Shown here: positions 8,722 to 16,844 of the stretch, piece after piece | How the letters are laid out: every line of letters starts with the position of its first letter | Numbering within the stretch: the stretch's first letter is position 1 | Made by a program: the position numbers and the translations under genes | Notes under the pieces: generated by a model | The model's input: the letters and a program-made list of their open reading frames with translations, nothing else | What the model was told of the DNA's origin: nothing | Databases searched by the model: none | Origin: Amphibacillus xylanus NBRC 15112 | GTDB lineage: Bacteria; Bacillota; Bacilli; Bacillales; Amphibacillaceae | DNA length: 64,000 nucleotides | Direction of reading: 5' to 3' | Assembly (NCBI RefSeq): GCF_000307165.1 | Contig: NC_018704.1 | Location: forward strand, 2,505,487-2,569,486

Positions 8722-9068
8722 TGAGTCAATTTCATAATACAAAAATCTAGTTAAGAACACGAACAATTACAAATGAAAATACAATATAATACGTAAATAA
8801 AGAAGCCTAATCAAGTGATTGGAACGGCAGGCGGCGACTCCAGCGGGAACAATCGTGTCCGAAGATCCAGTGATAAAAGCTTGAAAAGCTTTTATCAATT
8901 AGCTGAGTTTAACGAAGGCAAGCTAAAACCGTCACGTCGTGTGACGACGCTTGCATGACCTACATCCTGTAGGCCCGAAAGCGTCCGCCTAGAGTGGAAA
9001 TCACCGCGTCACCTGTAACCCAATTGTTCGTGTTTTATAGCCAATTAAGTCATTATGAAATTCATTCA
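8722..9068. repeat. MITE-like element, copy A (347 bp)
   Basis: This stretch is repeated in reverse orientation at 63027-63316. The ends form imperfect terminal inverted repeats: TGAGTCAATTTCATAAT at the left and TGAATGAATTTCATAAT read inward from the right, then ACACGAACAATT on both sides. The middle holds paired GC-rich arms (GGCGGCGACTCCAGCGGGA near 8832; GCGTCCGCC near 8980). Compared with the other copy it carries about 66 extra bases (about 8908-8974) with their own small hairpins and lacks the CCGCGGGA arm. No target duplication beyond TAA is evident. It separates the SAM hydrolase from the transporter genes. Confidence 0.85.
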
Positions 9069-9091
9069 TAATAAAAAAGGAGAGGATTTAC

Positions 9092-9646
9092 ATGTTTAAA
9101 AATTTATCGATTAAGACAATTGTTGCAATTGGGATTGGCTCTGCTGTTTATTTAGTTCTAGGGCGCTTTGTTACCATTCCGACAGGTGTACCGAATACGA
9201 ACGTAGAAACAGCTATTGCTTTCTTAGCGTTTATTGCCGTTCTCTTTGGACCAATTGCCGGTGGACTTGTGGGACTCATTGGACACGCTCTAAAGGATTT
9301 CTTAATGTTTGGTTCAGTTTGGTGGAGCTGGGTGCTTGTATCTCTCTTTGTCGGATTCTTCATTGGGTTAGTCGCACATCGCATTAAGCTTGAGGAAGGA
9401 CAATTTGGTAAGAAGGAAATTATTTCATTTAATTTAGTTCAAGTAGTCGTTCAAATTATTGGGTGGGGACTTTTAGCACCAGTGCTAGATATTTTAATTT
9501 ACGCAGAACCTGTCAATAAGGTGTTTACTCAAGGTTTAGTTGCAGCATTATTAAACATCATTTCAGTTGGTGTATTCGCAACCATTCTGTTGTTGTCTTA
9601 TTCAAAAACTCAAAGTCGAGGTAATAGCTTAACTAAGGAAGATTAA
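9092..9646 (+). CDS. ECF transporter S component, UPF0397 family
   Basis: 184 residues with about five hydrophobic segments and the UPF0397 pattern: [18 protein letters not shown] (24-42) then [19 protein letters not shown] and WWSWV. S components bind the substrate in the membrane and dock on a shared T/ATPase module. The family is often labelled riboflavin-type, but its ligand is not shown by sequence. Here the genes for its own ATPase and T protein follow directly, and a methionine T-box plus a SAM hydrolase precede it, so a methionine-related ligand (methionine, SAM or a precursor) is the best inference. AAGGAGAGG serves as RBS. Confidence 0.88.
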   Translation: MFKNLSIKTIVAIGIGSAVYLVLGRFVTIPTGVPNTNVETAIAFLAFIAVLFGPIAGGLVGLIGHALKDFLMFGSVWWSWVLVSLFVGFFIGLVAHRIKLEEGQFGKKEIISFNLVQVVVQIIGWGLLAPVLDILIYAEPVNKVFTQGLVAALLNIISVGVFATILLLSYSKTQSRGNSLTKED

Positions 9647-9692
9647 TCAAAAATTTTCAAGTAGCTCTTTTAATTAAAAAGTAGGTGTCACG

Positions 9693-11408
9693 ATGGAAAA
9701 ACCAATTATATTGTTTGAGCAATTTTCTTTTAAATATCACAGTCAAGTCGAGCCTACCTTAAAGTCGATTAATTTATCAATTAATCACGGTGAAAAAGTA
9801 TTAATTTTAGGACCTTCTGGTTCTGGAAAAAGCACATTAGCCCATTGCCTCAATGGGCTTGTGCCTTTTTCATATAAGGGTGAGATGACTGGTACGCTAA
9901 AGATCAAAGATCAAGAAACGAAGGAGTTAGACATTTTTTCTTTATCAAAAATTGTTGGTACTGTGTTACAGGATACGGATGGCCAATTTATCGGACTATC
10001 TGTAGGTGAGGATATTGCCTTTAGCTTAGAGAATGAAAATATTGCTCAGGATTCAATGAAAGAGATTGTTGATCAAACAGCTAAACTAGTCAATGTTGAC
10101 TCACATATTCAGCATTCCATTCACGAATTATCTGGCGGATTAAAACAACGTGTTTCACTTGGTGGTGTTTTAGTTGAGCAGGATCTAGACATTTTATTAT
10201 TTGATGAGCCTCTAGCAAACTTAGATCCAGCTACTGGTCGCTATGCCATGAAGCTCATAGATCAAATTCACCAAGTAAATAAGAAAACAGTCATTGTTAT
10301 TGAGCATCGGTTAGAGGATGCGTTACAGCTTCAATTTGATCGTGTAATAGTAATTGATAACGGTGAAATCGTTGCCGATACGACACCGAATCAATTGTTA
10401 GCATCTCAAACGCTTGATCAAGTTCATATCCGCGAGCCCCTATATACGAAAGCACTAAAATATAGTGGATCTATGATTAAACCTAGTCATAACCCTCAAC
10501 ATATTGATCAGCTTATTTTATCAGAATCAGATATTAGCAGATTACAGCAATGGCAAACTCATTACCGCGAACAAGCAAAAGCACCAAACGCTGATCTACT
10601 CTTGTCGTTAAATAACGTTAATTTCAGTTATGAATCCGAACAAGTACTATCTGATATTTCATTTACAATCAAGCGTGGTGAAATGATTAGTTTGGTCGGG
10701 AAAAATGGTGCTGGTAAATCAACTTTAGCAAAGGTCATTTGTGGATTTGAAAAGCATCAGCACGGGCATATAACTTTTGCTGGTGTACCACTTGAGGGAG
10801 AGTCAATTTTTGAACGGGCGAATCGAATTGGTTTTGTATTACAAAATCCAAATCAAATGATTTCTAAGCACTTAATTTTTGATGAGGTTGCATTAGGACT
10901 CAGATTAAGACATGTCCCTGAGGAAAAGGTTAAAGAAAAAGTTTATGATGTGCTTCAGGTTTGTGGTCTGTATCCATTTAGAAATTGGCCGGTTGCCGCA
11001 TTAAGCTTTGGACAGAAGAAGCGATTAACCGTTGCCTCAATTTTAGTGCTTGAGCCAGAGCTAATCATTTTAGATGAGCCAACTGCTGGGCAAGATCTTA
11101 AACATTATACTGAAATTATGGATTTTTTAGAGCAGTTAAATCAGCGTGGAGTGACAATTATTTTTATTACGCATGATATGCACCTAATGCTTGAATACAC
11201 ATCACGGGCGTTAGTTTTAGCTGATGGGAAGTTGATTGCTGATCAAAATCCAGTCGATGTCCTAACAAATGATCGTTTAATTGAACAAGCACATCTTAAA
11301 CGAACTTCATTATTTGATTTAGCTGTTAAAGCAGGAATTAAACAGCCAACTCAATTTATTGACCATTTTATTTCTCACGATAGGAAGGTACGAAAAACAT
11401 GGCAGTAA
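9693..11408 (+). CDS. ECF transporter duplicated ATPase (YkoD-like, DUF3744-type linker)
   Basis: 571 residues with two ABC ATPase domains in one chain. Domain 1 has Walker A GPSGSGKST (about 42-50), signature LSGGLKQR and Walker B LLFDEP; domain 2 has GKNGAGKST (about 347), the altered signature LSFGQKKR and LIILDEP. The linker between them (about 235-305) corresponds to the DUF3744-type insert found in UPF0397-linked ATPases. It powers the S component through the T protein at the inner face of the membrane. Its end overlaps the T-component start by 10 bases, so the two are translationally coupled. Both nucleotide sites look intact apart from the F in the second signature. Confidence 0.93.
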   Translation: MEKPIILFEQFSFKYHSQVEPTLKSINLSINHGEKVLILGPSGSGKSTLAHCLNGLVPFSYKGEMTGTLKIKDQETKELDIFSLSKIVGTVLQDTDGQFIGLSVGEDIAFSLENENIAQDSMKEIVDQTAKLVNVDSHIQHSIHELSGGLKQRVSLGGVLVEQDLDILLFDEPLANLDPATGRYAMKLIDQIHQVNKKTVIVIEHRLEDALQLQFDRVIVIDNGEIVADTTPNQLLASQTLDQVHIREPLYTKALKYSGSMIKPSHNPQHIDQLILSESDISRLQQWQTHYREQAKAPNADLLLSLNNVNFSYESEQVLSDISFTIKRGEMISLVGKNGAGKSTLAKVICGFEKHQHGHITFAGVPLEGESIFERANRIGFVLQNPNQMISKHLIFDEVALGLRLRHVPEEKVKEKVYDVLQVCGLYPFRNWPVAALSFGQKKRLTVASILVLEPELIILDEPTAGQDLKHYTEIMDFLEQLNQRGVTIIFITHDMHLMLEYTSRALVLADGKLIADQNPVDVLTNDRLIEQAHLKRTSLFDLAVKAGIKQPTQFIDHFISHDRKVRKTWQ

Positions 11409-12226
11409 AAATGTTAGGTTACTTTGAACGTGATTCAGTGATTCATCGTTTGTCTGGTGTAACAAAGTTGATCATCTTCCTGCTTTGGTCAACAGCAGCC
11501 ATGTTAACGTATGATACTCGGGTGTTACTTGTCTTATTTGTTTTAGGATTAGTGATTTTCAAGCTCTCAAAAGTTAAACTTAAAGAAATCAGCGTTGTAC
11601 TGGTCTTAATTTTATTTTTCCTATTGTTAAATAATTTAGCGATTTATCTCTTTTCGCCACAAGAAGGCGTTCAAATCTATAATCATTCGACGGAGCTTTT
11701 TACGATTTATGGTAGGTACAACATGACAGTTGAGCAATTATTTTATCAACTTAACGTTACGTTAAAATATATTGTCGTTACACCTGCTGCTTTATTATTT
11801 ATTATTACAACACAACCAAGTGAATTTGCCGCATCACTAAATAAGATTGGTGTCCATTATAAAATTAGTATCGCGGTTTCGCTAGCGTTACGATATATCC
11901 CAGATATTCAACGAGACTTCAGAACAATTAGTCAAGTTCAGCAAGCGCGTGGGGTTGATTTTTCAAAAAATGAAAAACTACTACGAAGATTAAAAAATGT
12001 AAGCTCGGTTATTATGCCGTTAATTTTTTCTAGCTTAGACCGGATTGAAACAATTAGTCAGGCAATGGAGTTACGTAGCTTTGGCAAGCATAATAAACGA
12101 ACGTGGTATAGCGCTAGACCTTTAACAAAAATTGATTGGATTGTACTCGTAGCGAGTGTGATACTATTTACATTGGCAATGGTTGTAACATTTTATGATG
12201 GTTCTCGATTTTACAATCCGTTTTAA
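11399..12226 (+). CDS. ECF transporter T component
   Basis: 275 residues, about five to six membrane segments, with the two cytoplasmic coupling motifs of EcfT/CbiQ proteins: QQARGVDF (about 182-189) and AMELRSFG (about 222-229), whose Arg residues contact the ATPases. It completes a self-contained ECF transporter with the two preceding genes. The start overlaps the end of the ATPase gene. No gene follows in the operon; the next ORF has its own RBS about 100 bases later. Confidence 0.92.
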   Translation: MAVKMLGYFERDSVIHRLSGVTKLIIFLLWSTAAMLTYDTRVLLVLFVLGLVIFKLSKVKLKEISVVLVLILFFLLLNNLAIYLFSPQEGVQIYNHSTELFTIYGRYNMTVEQLFYQLNVTLKYIVVTPAALLFIITTQPSEFAASLNKIGVHYKISIAVSLALRYIPDIQRDFRTISQVQQARGVDFSKNEKLLRRLKNVSSVIMPLIFSSLDRIETISQAMELRSFGKHNKRTWYSARPLTKIDWIVLVASVILFTLAMVVTFYDGSRFYNPF

Positions 12227-12275
12227 TTTAAGCGGATTGGGTATACCATTGATAACTTAGAAATGCTTAACTAAC

Positions 12276-12291
12276 TATTTCCTGGGAAATA
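12276..12291. promoter_or_regulatory. Possible Noc-binding site
   Basis: TATTTCCTGGGAAATA differs by one central base from the Noc-binding palindrome TATTTCCCGGGAAATA known in Bacillus subtilis. It is intergenic, and a noc gene is present at 56143-57012. Confidence 0.4.
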
Positions 12292-12324
12292 TCGACAGGA
12301 AATATGGTGTAGGAGGACAAGTGT

Positions 12325-12684
12325 GTGGAGAAAGTGATCTTTATTGAAACAGGGGTTGGAGTAGATACGCATGGTCAAGATATTACTAAGGCAGCTCGAC
12401 GTGCTGTTCAAAATGCGATTCATTCAAACTCTATGCCTGGTCTGAAAGATTATTTACCAGGTCAGTCATTACACAATATGAGAGTAAACATTGTGCTAGG
12501 TGTTCCAGCAGATCAAGAGTTACTTGATCTTGAAGCAGTTAAAGAGGAAATTCCTTATGGTCATGTCACAGTGGAAGTGGTAAGTGGTGGATTAGCAACA
12601 ACAAGTGGCATTATTCTACCAGAGCAAGATGATAAAAATGATTTAATGTATATTGTGATTGCAGCTGTTCAAGTTGGTTATTAA
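12325..12684 (+). CDS. Lin0512 family protein
   Basis: 119 residues matching the Lin0512 family of small conserved proteins of unknown function, with the family-type start FIETGVGVDTHGQDITKAA and the GGLATTSG patch near residue 90. GTG start at 12325 behind AGGAGG. The protein has no signal or membrane segment. The fold family suggests a small alpha/beta oligomer, but no reaction is known and the neighbours give no hint. A strong bidirectional terminator ends the gene. Confidence 0.8.
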   Translation: MEKVIFIETGVGVDTHGQDITKAARRAVQNAIHSNSMPGLKDYLPGQSLHNMRVNIVLGVPADQELLDLEAVKEEIPYGHVTVEVVSGGLATTSGIILPEQDDKNDLMYIVIAAVQVGY

Positions 12685-12696
12685 TTAGAATTAAAG

Positions 12697-12735
12697 AAGC
12701 TTGCTCGTCATCATTAAGATGAGAGCAAGCTTTTT
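12697..12735. terminator. Bidirectional terminator between the Lin0512 and membrane protein genes
   Basis: AAGCTTGCTCGTCATC pairs with GATGAGAGCAAGCTT around ATTAA and is followed by a T-run. It serves the convergent genes on both sides. Confidence 0.85.
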
Positions 12736-12742
12736 ATATTGC

Positions 12743-14281
12743 TTATAAAACAAATGCTGAAATTAACACACCAATAATACCAACTGCAGTTATAGCATAG
12801 ACTGTCTTTTCTGGCATGCGTCCATTATCTTTCATCGCTTTACCAAACATAAAGAAGACGACTGGGTGAACTAAAAACGGCATTGAGAAGATAAATGGTA
12901 TTAAGTGAGCCGCTTCTGCCCCAAATAATCCGCCTTGTGTTGCTGCAAATAGTCCAAAGTGTGATAGCGATGAGGTTGTACCCATTCCTGCATAATCGAG
13001 TGGTAGCGATCCTAGTGTTAATAATAGTAGGCCACCAAAGACTGCTACAACTTGCCAGCCAAACGAAAATTGCATTAATGCTTTAACCTCTTGTGCATCA
13101 TCACCATTTGATTTACGTAATGTTTTCATGGAGATAAGTGTAAGTACTAAACCAATTACAACAACTAAAACGGACGGCCACATCCATAGGCTACCTCGTT
13201 CTGAGCTTATGGCTAGAATTGAAAAGACAAATATATGACCGAAGAATGGCATGTTAACCATAATTGGTGTACGTCTTTGTGCTTCTGATCCTAGGTCCCC
13301 TGCAGTAGCAGCACCTGTCAACCCAGAGTGAGATAATGCTCCAGCCGCACTAGGCGCTAGGTTGCGAATGTGGTTTGTTTTCCCTAAGAACATCATCAGT
13401 GCAATTCCACCAAACATAAAGAGGAGTTGCCCGAAGAATCCATAAGCTAGAACCGCTGACATTCCTTCAACTGAGAATGCTTCGCCCATACGTGAGCCAC
13501 CAACCATAAAGTTTCCAGCTAAAACAACAGGAATACCTGCAAATAGTAATGCTTTAATTGTTGGACCTAGTGACCAGCGGTATAATAAGGCTCCCGTTAA
13601 TGAGGAAAGTACCATTGTGAAAAAGATTTGTGGTAGAGCAATAATTGGGCTAATCCATTGAGAGATCAAGCTTGATAAATATAAAACTAAAATAATGGCA
13701 ATAATCTCAATAATCCCTTTTCTAATATATAAAGGTTTATTTTTAATAGTTGCTCGATTATCAATAAATATGACAGCACCAACGATTCCAATATAAGCGA
13801 TCAGTGGGTATACTTCACTAAGTGCACTATTACTTTGACCAATCAATACTCTTGTTGCTCCTTCAATCCCAATTAATAAGAAGAAGGCGCGAATGATCAT
13901 GACCATTTGTGTTCGCGTTGTACCTAATACTGATTCTTCATCTGATGGGATCACTAGTTCATCAATCTCTGAATCATCTTTTGAAAGTAGCTTTCGTAAT
14001 GCTTGGCCTCCAACGAAGAAGGTAACAACTAAAGCGATAATTGTAGATGAAGCAATTAAATTAACCATCGGGAAGGAAGGCAATCCTGGTTCTGCTACAC
14101 CGGTTTCGACTAGAATATAACCCATCGTTAGACCAAAAATTACTACAATTAAAATTGGTGAATAACGGGTTCCTGCTACCACGGTCCTCGATATGAGAAC
14201 GATCGGGATAATCAGGAATAATGAAATCCAAAACTGATTTAATAAGTTCATATTAGAAAACTGTTCTATCATAAACTCCAT
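12743..14281 (-). CDS. Polytopic membrane protein, probable transporter of unknown substrate
   Basis: 512 residues, almost entirely hydrophobic, with about 12 predicted membrane segments and one hydrophilic loop at about 97-122 (SKDDSEIDELVIPSDEES). Gly- and Ser-rich turns such as MVGGSRMGEAFSVEGM, SGLTGAATAGDLGSEA and GMGTTSSLSHFG occur at repeated intervals, as in secondary transporters. I do not recognise the family and give no substrate. The region upstream of the start contains a Fur-like sequence (14306-14319), which would suggest metal- or iron-linked expression if real. Monocistronic, bounded by a terminator and an IS element. Confidence 0.6.
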   Translation of the reverse strand: MEFMIEQFSNMNLLNQFWISLFLIIPIVLISRTVVAGTRYSPILIVVIFGLTMGYILVETGVAEPGLPSFPMVNLIASSTIIALVVTFFVGGQALRKLLSKDDSEIDELVIPSDEESVLGTTRTQMVMIIRAFFLLIGIEGATRVLIGQSNSALSEVYPLIAYIGIVGAVIFIDNRATIKNKPLYIRKGIIEIIAIILVLYLSSLISQWISPIIALPQIFFTMVLSSLTGALLYRWSLGPTIKALLFAGIPVVLAGNFMVGGSRMGEAFSVEGMSAVLAYGFFGQLLFMFGGIALMMFLGKTNHIRNLAPSAAGALSHSGLTGAATAGDLGSEAQRRTPIMVNMPFFGHIFVFSILAISSERGSLWMWPSVLVVVIGLVLTLISMKTLRKSNGDDAQEVKALMQFSFGWQVVAVFGGLLLLTLGSLPLDYAGMGTTSSLSHFGLFAATQGGLFGAEAAHLIPFIFSMPFLVHPVVFFMFGKAMKDNGRMPEKTVYAITAVGIIGVLISAFVL

Positions 14282-14305
14282 AACATACCTCCAAAGTTAT
14301 AATAA

Positions 14306-14319
14306 TGATAACGATTTCA
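14306..14319 (-). promoter_or_regulatory. Weak Fur-like box
   Basis: On the minus strand TGAAATCGTTATCA followed by TTATTATAA resembles the Fur consensus with one base missing in the left half. It shares ATCGTTATCATT with the better box at 3039-3053. It lies 25-38 bases upstream of the membrane-protein start. Confidence 0.3.
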
Positions 14320-14385
14320 TTGATAGAATACTTGATATTTCCTACTTTGTAAACTATAAGGATTAAATATTTTTATAATTAATTA

Positions 14386-15710
14386 CACTACCGTTGCATA
14401 AATGTAGTTTGAATTTTCAGTAAACTACTAATTCTAATTATGACAAAAAAACTTAGTAACCAACTAAAAGTGGCTCTGTCCATTTGGTAAAAATATATGA
14501 AGGTTTCCATAAAGCAGCCTTAAGCCAACGGCTTATTCGTAGTAAAGGCTTATCACTATTTGCTTTTAATCTGACAAGAACATGAAGACAGTATGTTATC
14601 AACGCTAAATAGATTTGATTTTGTAATGCCGTTTCAGTCATACCGTAAAAATGTTTGATTTCTACATGCTGTTTTAACCATTTAAAGAATAGTTCAATCG
14701 CCCAACGCGAACGATAAATATAACTAATTTCATCGGCTGATAGGTCAAAACGGTTCGTAATGAGTCTTAACTGGTTTCCTTTTGTATCTTCGACTTCAAT
14801 TAGTCGAAAATAATGTTCAGCTCGATTTTGATATGTTCCAATTAGGACCATCTTATCGCTAATAACTGTTGAATTTCCTGGTAACTTAAATGAATATACG
14901 TCTCTAGTTACTGCATTTTTCTTCAACCTTGAGACGAAGAAATAGCCATCATCAGTCATTCGATCAAATTGTTCATAATCGACATAGCCACGATCAAATA
15001 CATACATGGCTTCCTTGTCATCTACGAGTACCTCAAGTTGATTTCGATCGTGCTCATCAGCTGTTGTCATAATCGCTTTATCTGGGTAGACATTGTCTTT
15101 ACCCATAAACACAAGTCGTAAGTGAAGCTTAACGCCTGCTTTTGTTTTACGAAACGTTGCCCATTTATAATTAGTAAGATTAAGCGGCAACGTTGTTGAG
15201 TCTATAATTTTCAACGGTATCAAGTTTTTTGATTGATTATGGTGTGTATGGATTTGACTCACTAAATCCAAAAAGATGGTAGATAAAACGGTTGGATCTA
15301 ATTCGTTATTCTTACGTGATAATTGCGAAGCACTAATCGAATCAAAGCCAACGGCTTTTTGAAAATCTTCATCCAATAAAGCGTCGCTAATCGCATGTAA
15401 ACTTTCTGTTTCATGTAATTGTGCAAAGAGCATAATCTTTAGAAATGATTCTGTCGTTAGTTTCTTTGTGTAGTAATCTTGTTTTAGAATATCCACTTGT
15501 TTAGAAAGTTTTTTCATGTTTATAGGGGATATCCATTTACCAAATGAAGTTTTTAGTGTATTCTTGTCCATAGAATTGTTCCTTTGTAGTGTATTGGACA
15601 GGAAACCACCATCTAAATACATTATAAAGGATTTTTTCTTGGGTAAAAACGATATTGCTGAAAATTCATAATAATGTTAATTTTCAGTAATAATTAATGC
15701 AACGCTAGTG
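14386..15710 (-). mobile_element. IS4-family insertion sequence (about 1.3 kb)
   Basis: The ends carry matching inverted repeats: CACTACCGTTGCATAAAT at 14386-14403 and CACTAGCGTTGCATTAAT read inward from 15710, with further TGAAAATT or TTTTCAGTAA copies inside each end. A possible 5-bp target duplication AATTA flanks the element, but the flanks are AT-rich and this could be chance. The single transposase gene fills the interior. Confidence 0.8.
14453..15571 (-). CDS. IS4-family DDE transposase
   Basis: 372 residues from the ATG at 15571, chosen because AAAGGAA precedes it; the frame is open 17 codons further upstream. DDE transposase landmarks: IIDSTTLPL (first Asp), VFDRGYVDYEQFD (second Asp), and the IS4 hallmark Y-x2-R-x-R-W-x-I-E-x-FFKWLK (YIYRSRWAIELFFKWLK, about 300-316) carrying the catalytic Glu. 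All three acidic residues are present and the reading frame is intact, so the element may be active. Confidence 0.92.
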   Translation of the reverse strand: MDKNTLKTSFGKWISPINMKKLSKQVDILKQDYYTKKLTTESFLKIMLFAQLHETESLHAISDALLDEDFQKAVGFDSISASQLSRKNNELDPTVLSTIFLDLVSQIHTHHNQSKNLIPLKIIDSTTLPLNLTNYKWATFRKTKAGVKLHLRLVFMGKDNVYPDKAIMTTADEHDRNQLEVLVDDKEAMYVFDRGYVDYEQFDRMTDDGYFFVSRLKKNAVTRDVYSFKLPGNSTVISDKMVLIGTYQNRAEHYFRLIEVEDTKGNQLRLITNRFDLSADEISYIYRSRWAIELFFKWLKQHVEIKHFYGMTETALQNQIYLALITYCLHVLVRLKANSDKPLLRISRWLKAALWKPSYIFTKWTEPLLVGY

Positions 15711-15763
15711 AATTAAGATCAATTATAAATTAAACAAAAGAAAGCGCAATCATTTCTATCAAC

Positions 15764-16549
15764 CTATTCTGACTGATTGAGATGTTTTTGTCGATATTCC
15801 TTCGGCGTCATACCAATTAATTTTCTAAAGTTCCGATTGAACGTTCGTGCATTTTGGAATCCCGATTTATCAGAGATCTCAGTAATTGAGTAGCTTGAGT
15901 TCTTGAGTAAAAAACATGCGTGGTTGACACGTGAATAGTTTAATAGACCAGGGAACGTACTATTTAAATGTTCCGAGATTAATTTAGACACGTAGACACT
16001 ACTATAGCCTAAAGCCTCACTTAATTGATCTAGCCTTAAATTATCATGGAAGTTATTTTCAATATAAATTAGTAGTTGTGCTAATAACCCTTGATTATTT
16101 TTCACATGGACAAGCTTTGTCTTTTGTTCAAATTGATACAAAATATAATAAAGTGCTGACTTTCGATAATAATACGAATCAGTGTTAAATAGAGGCTCAT
16201 GTAGTTGTTCAATTTGTTCATCTGATAAAGATATAATTGGGTGATCAAATGCCTTGTATTCAGTCTTTGAATAAAAATCTTCTGTATACTCAGGTGAAAA
16301 TATTAAAATGTCTAATCTAGATTGAATAGGCGTTTCAATAAAATGTGTCTGAAATGGCAAAATTAACGCAACATCACCTTTAGTCAACGAATACGATGTT
16401 TGGTTAATATTTAAGACACTATGACCTTGCTTACATATAATCAACTCAAAGCTTCGGTGTACATGTTCTGGATAGGTTAATGACTCTGGATGGAACTGAA
16501 AGACAGCTAAATCCTCGCCATAATGATCATGTTGGAATTCTATCATCAT
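15764..16549 (-). CDS. AraC-family transcriptional regulator of the GH43 locus
   Basis: 261 residues from ATG 16549, which has AGGGG at a proper distance; the frame is open 23 codons further upstream. An N-terminal cupin-like sensor domain (HPESLTYPEHVHRSFELI, about 20-37) precedes two C-terminal helix-turn-helix motifs (LDQLSEALGYSSVYVSKLI and ITEISDKSGFQNARTFNRNF) ending with GMTPKEYRQKH, as in sugar-sensing AraC proteins. It is divergent from the xylosidase gene across 295 bases that should hold both promoters; I see no clear repeated operator there. It probably activates the sugar locus in response to a xylo- or arabino-oligosaccharide. Confidence 0.9.
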   Translation of the reverse strand: MMIEFQHDHYGEDLAVFQFHPESLTYPEHVHRSFELIICKQGHSVLNINQTSYSLTKGDVALILPFQTHFIETPIQSRLDILIFSPEYTEDFYSKTEYKAFDHPIISLSDEQIEQLHEPLFNTDSYYYRKSALYYILYQFEQKTKLVHVKNNQGLLAQLLIYIENNFHDNLRLDQLSEALGYSSVYVSKLISEHLNSTFPGLLNYSRVNHACFLLKNSSYSITEISDKSGFQNARTFNRNFRKLIGMTPKEYRQKHLNQSE

Positions 16550-16844
16550 ATACAACCCCTTATACTTTTTGTCTATTACTATATAGATTATGTCTTGTCT
16601 TTGCAAGCCTTTACACACTACAATATCAGTATGAGATATGTTATTTGTTAGATTACTATTTTATATTTTACTAGTCATACAGATAACCTACCTCCAATTG
16701 AAGCAGTTGTTCAAGTTTACGTTAAACTCATATTTAAATAAATATCGTAACACATTCAACCGAACAACTATCCGGTATTAAATGCTTAAATCTATTTAAT
16801 CACCTTAATTTTAATTATTTATTTTAAAAGGAGAAGATACTAAC

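Noticed and set aside
8722..9068. Target-site duplication for MITE copies A and D
   Set aside because: Copy A shows only TAA on both sides and copy D shows nothing consistent, so no duplication is claimed.
14381..15715. 5-bp AATTA duplication around the IS4 element
   Set aside because: The flanks are very AT-rich and IS4 relatives usually make longer duplications, so the match may be chance.
15738..15751. cre-like AGAAAGCGCAATCA after the AraC gene
   Set aside because: Two mismatches to the consensus and no promoter nearby; probably chance.
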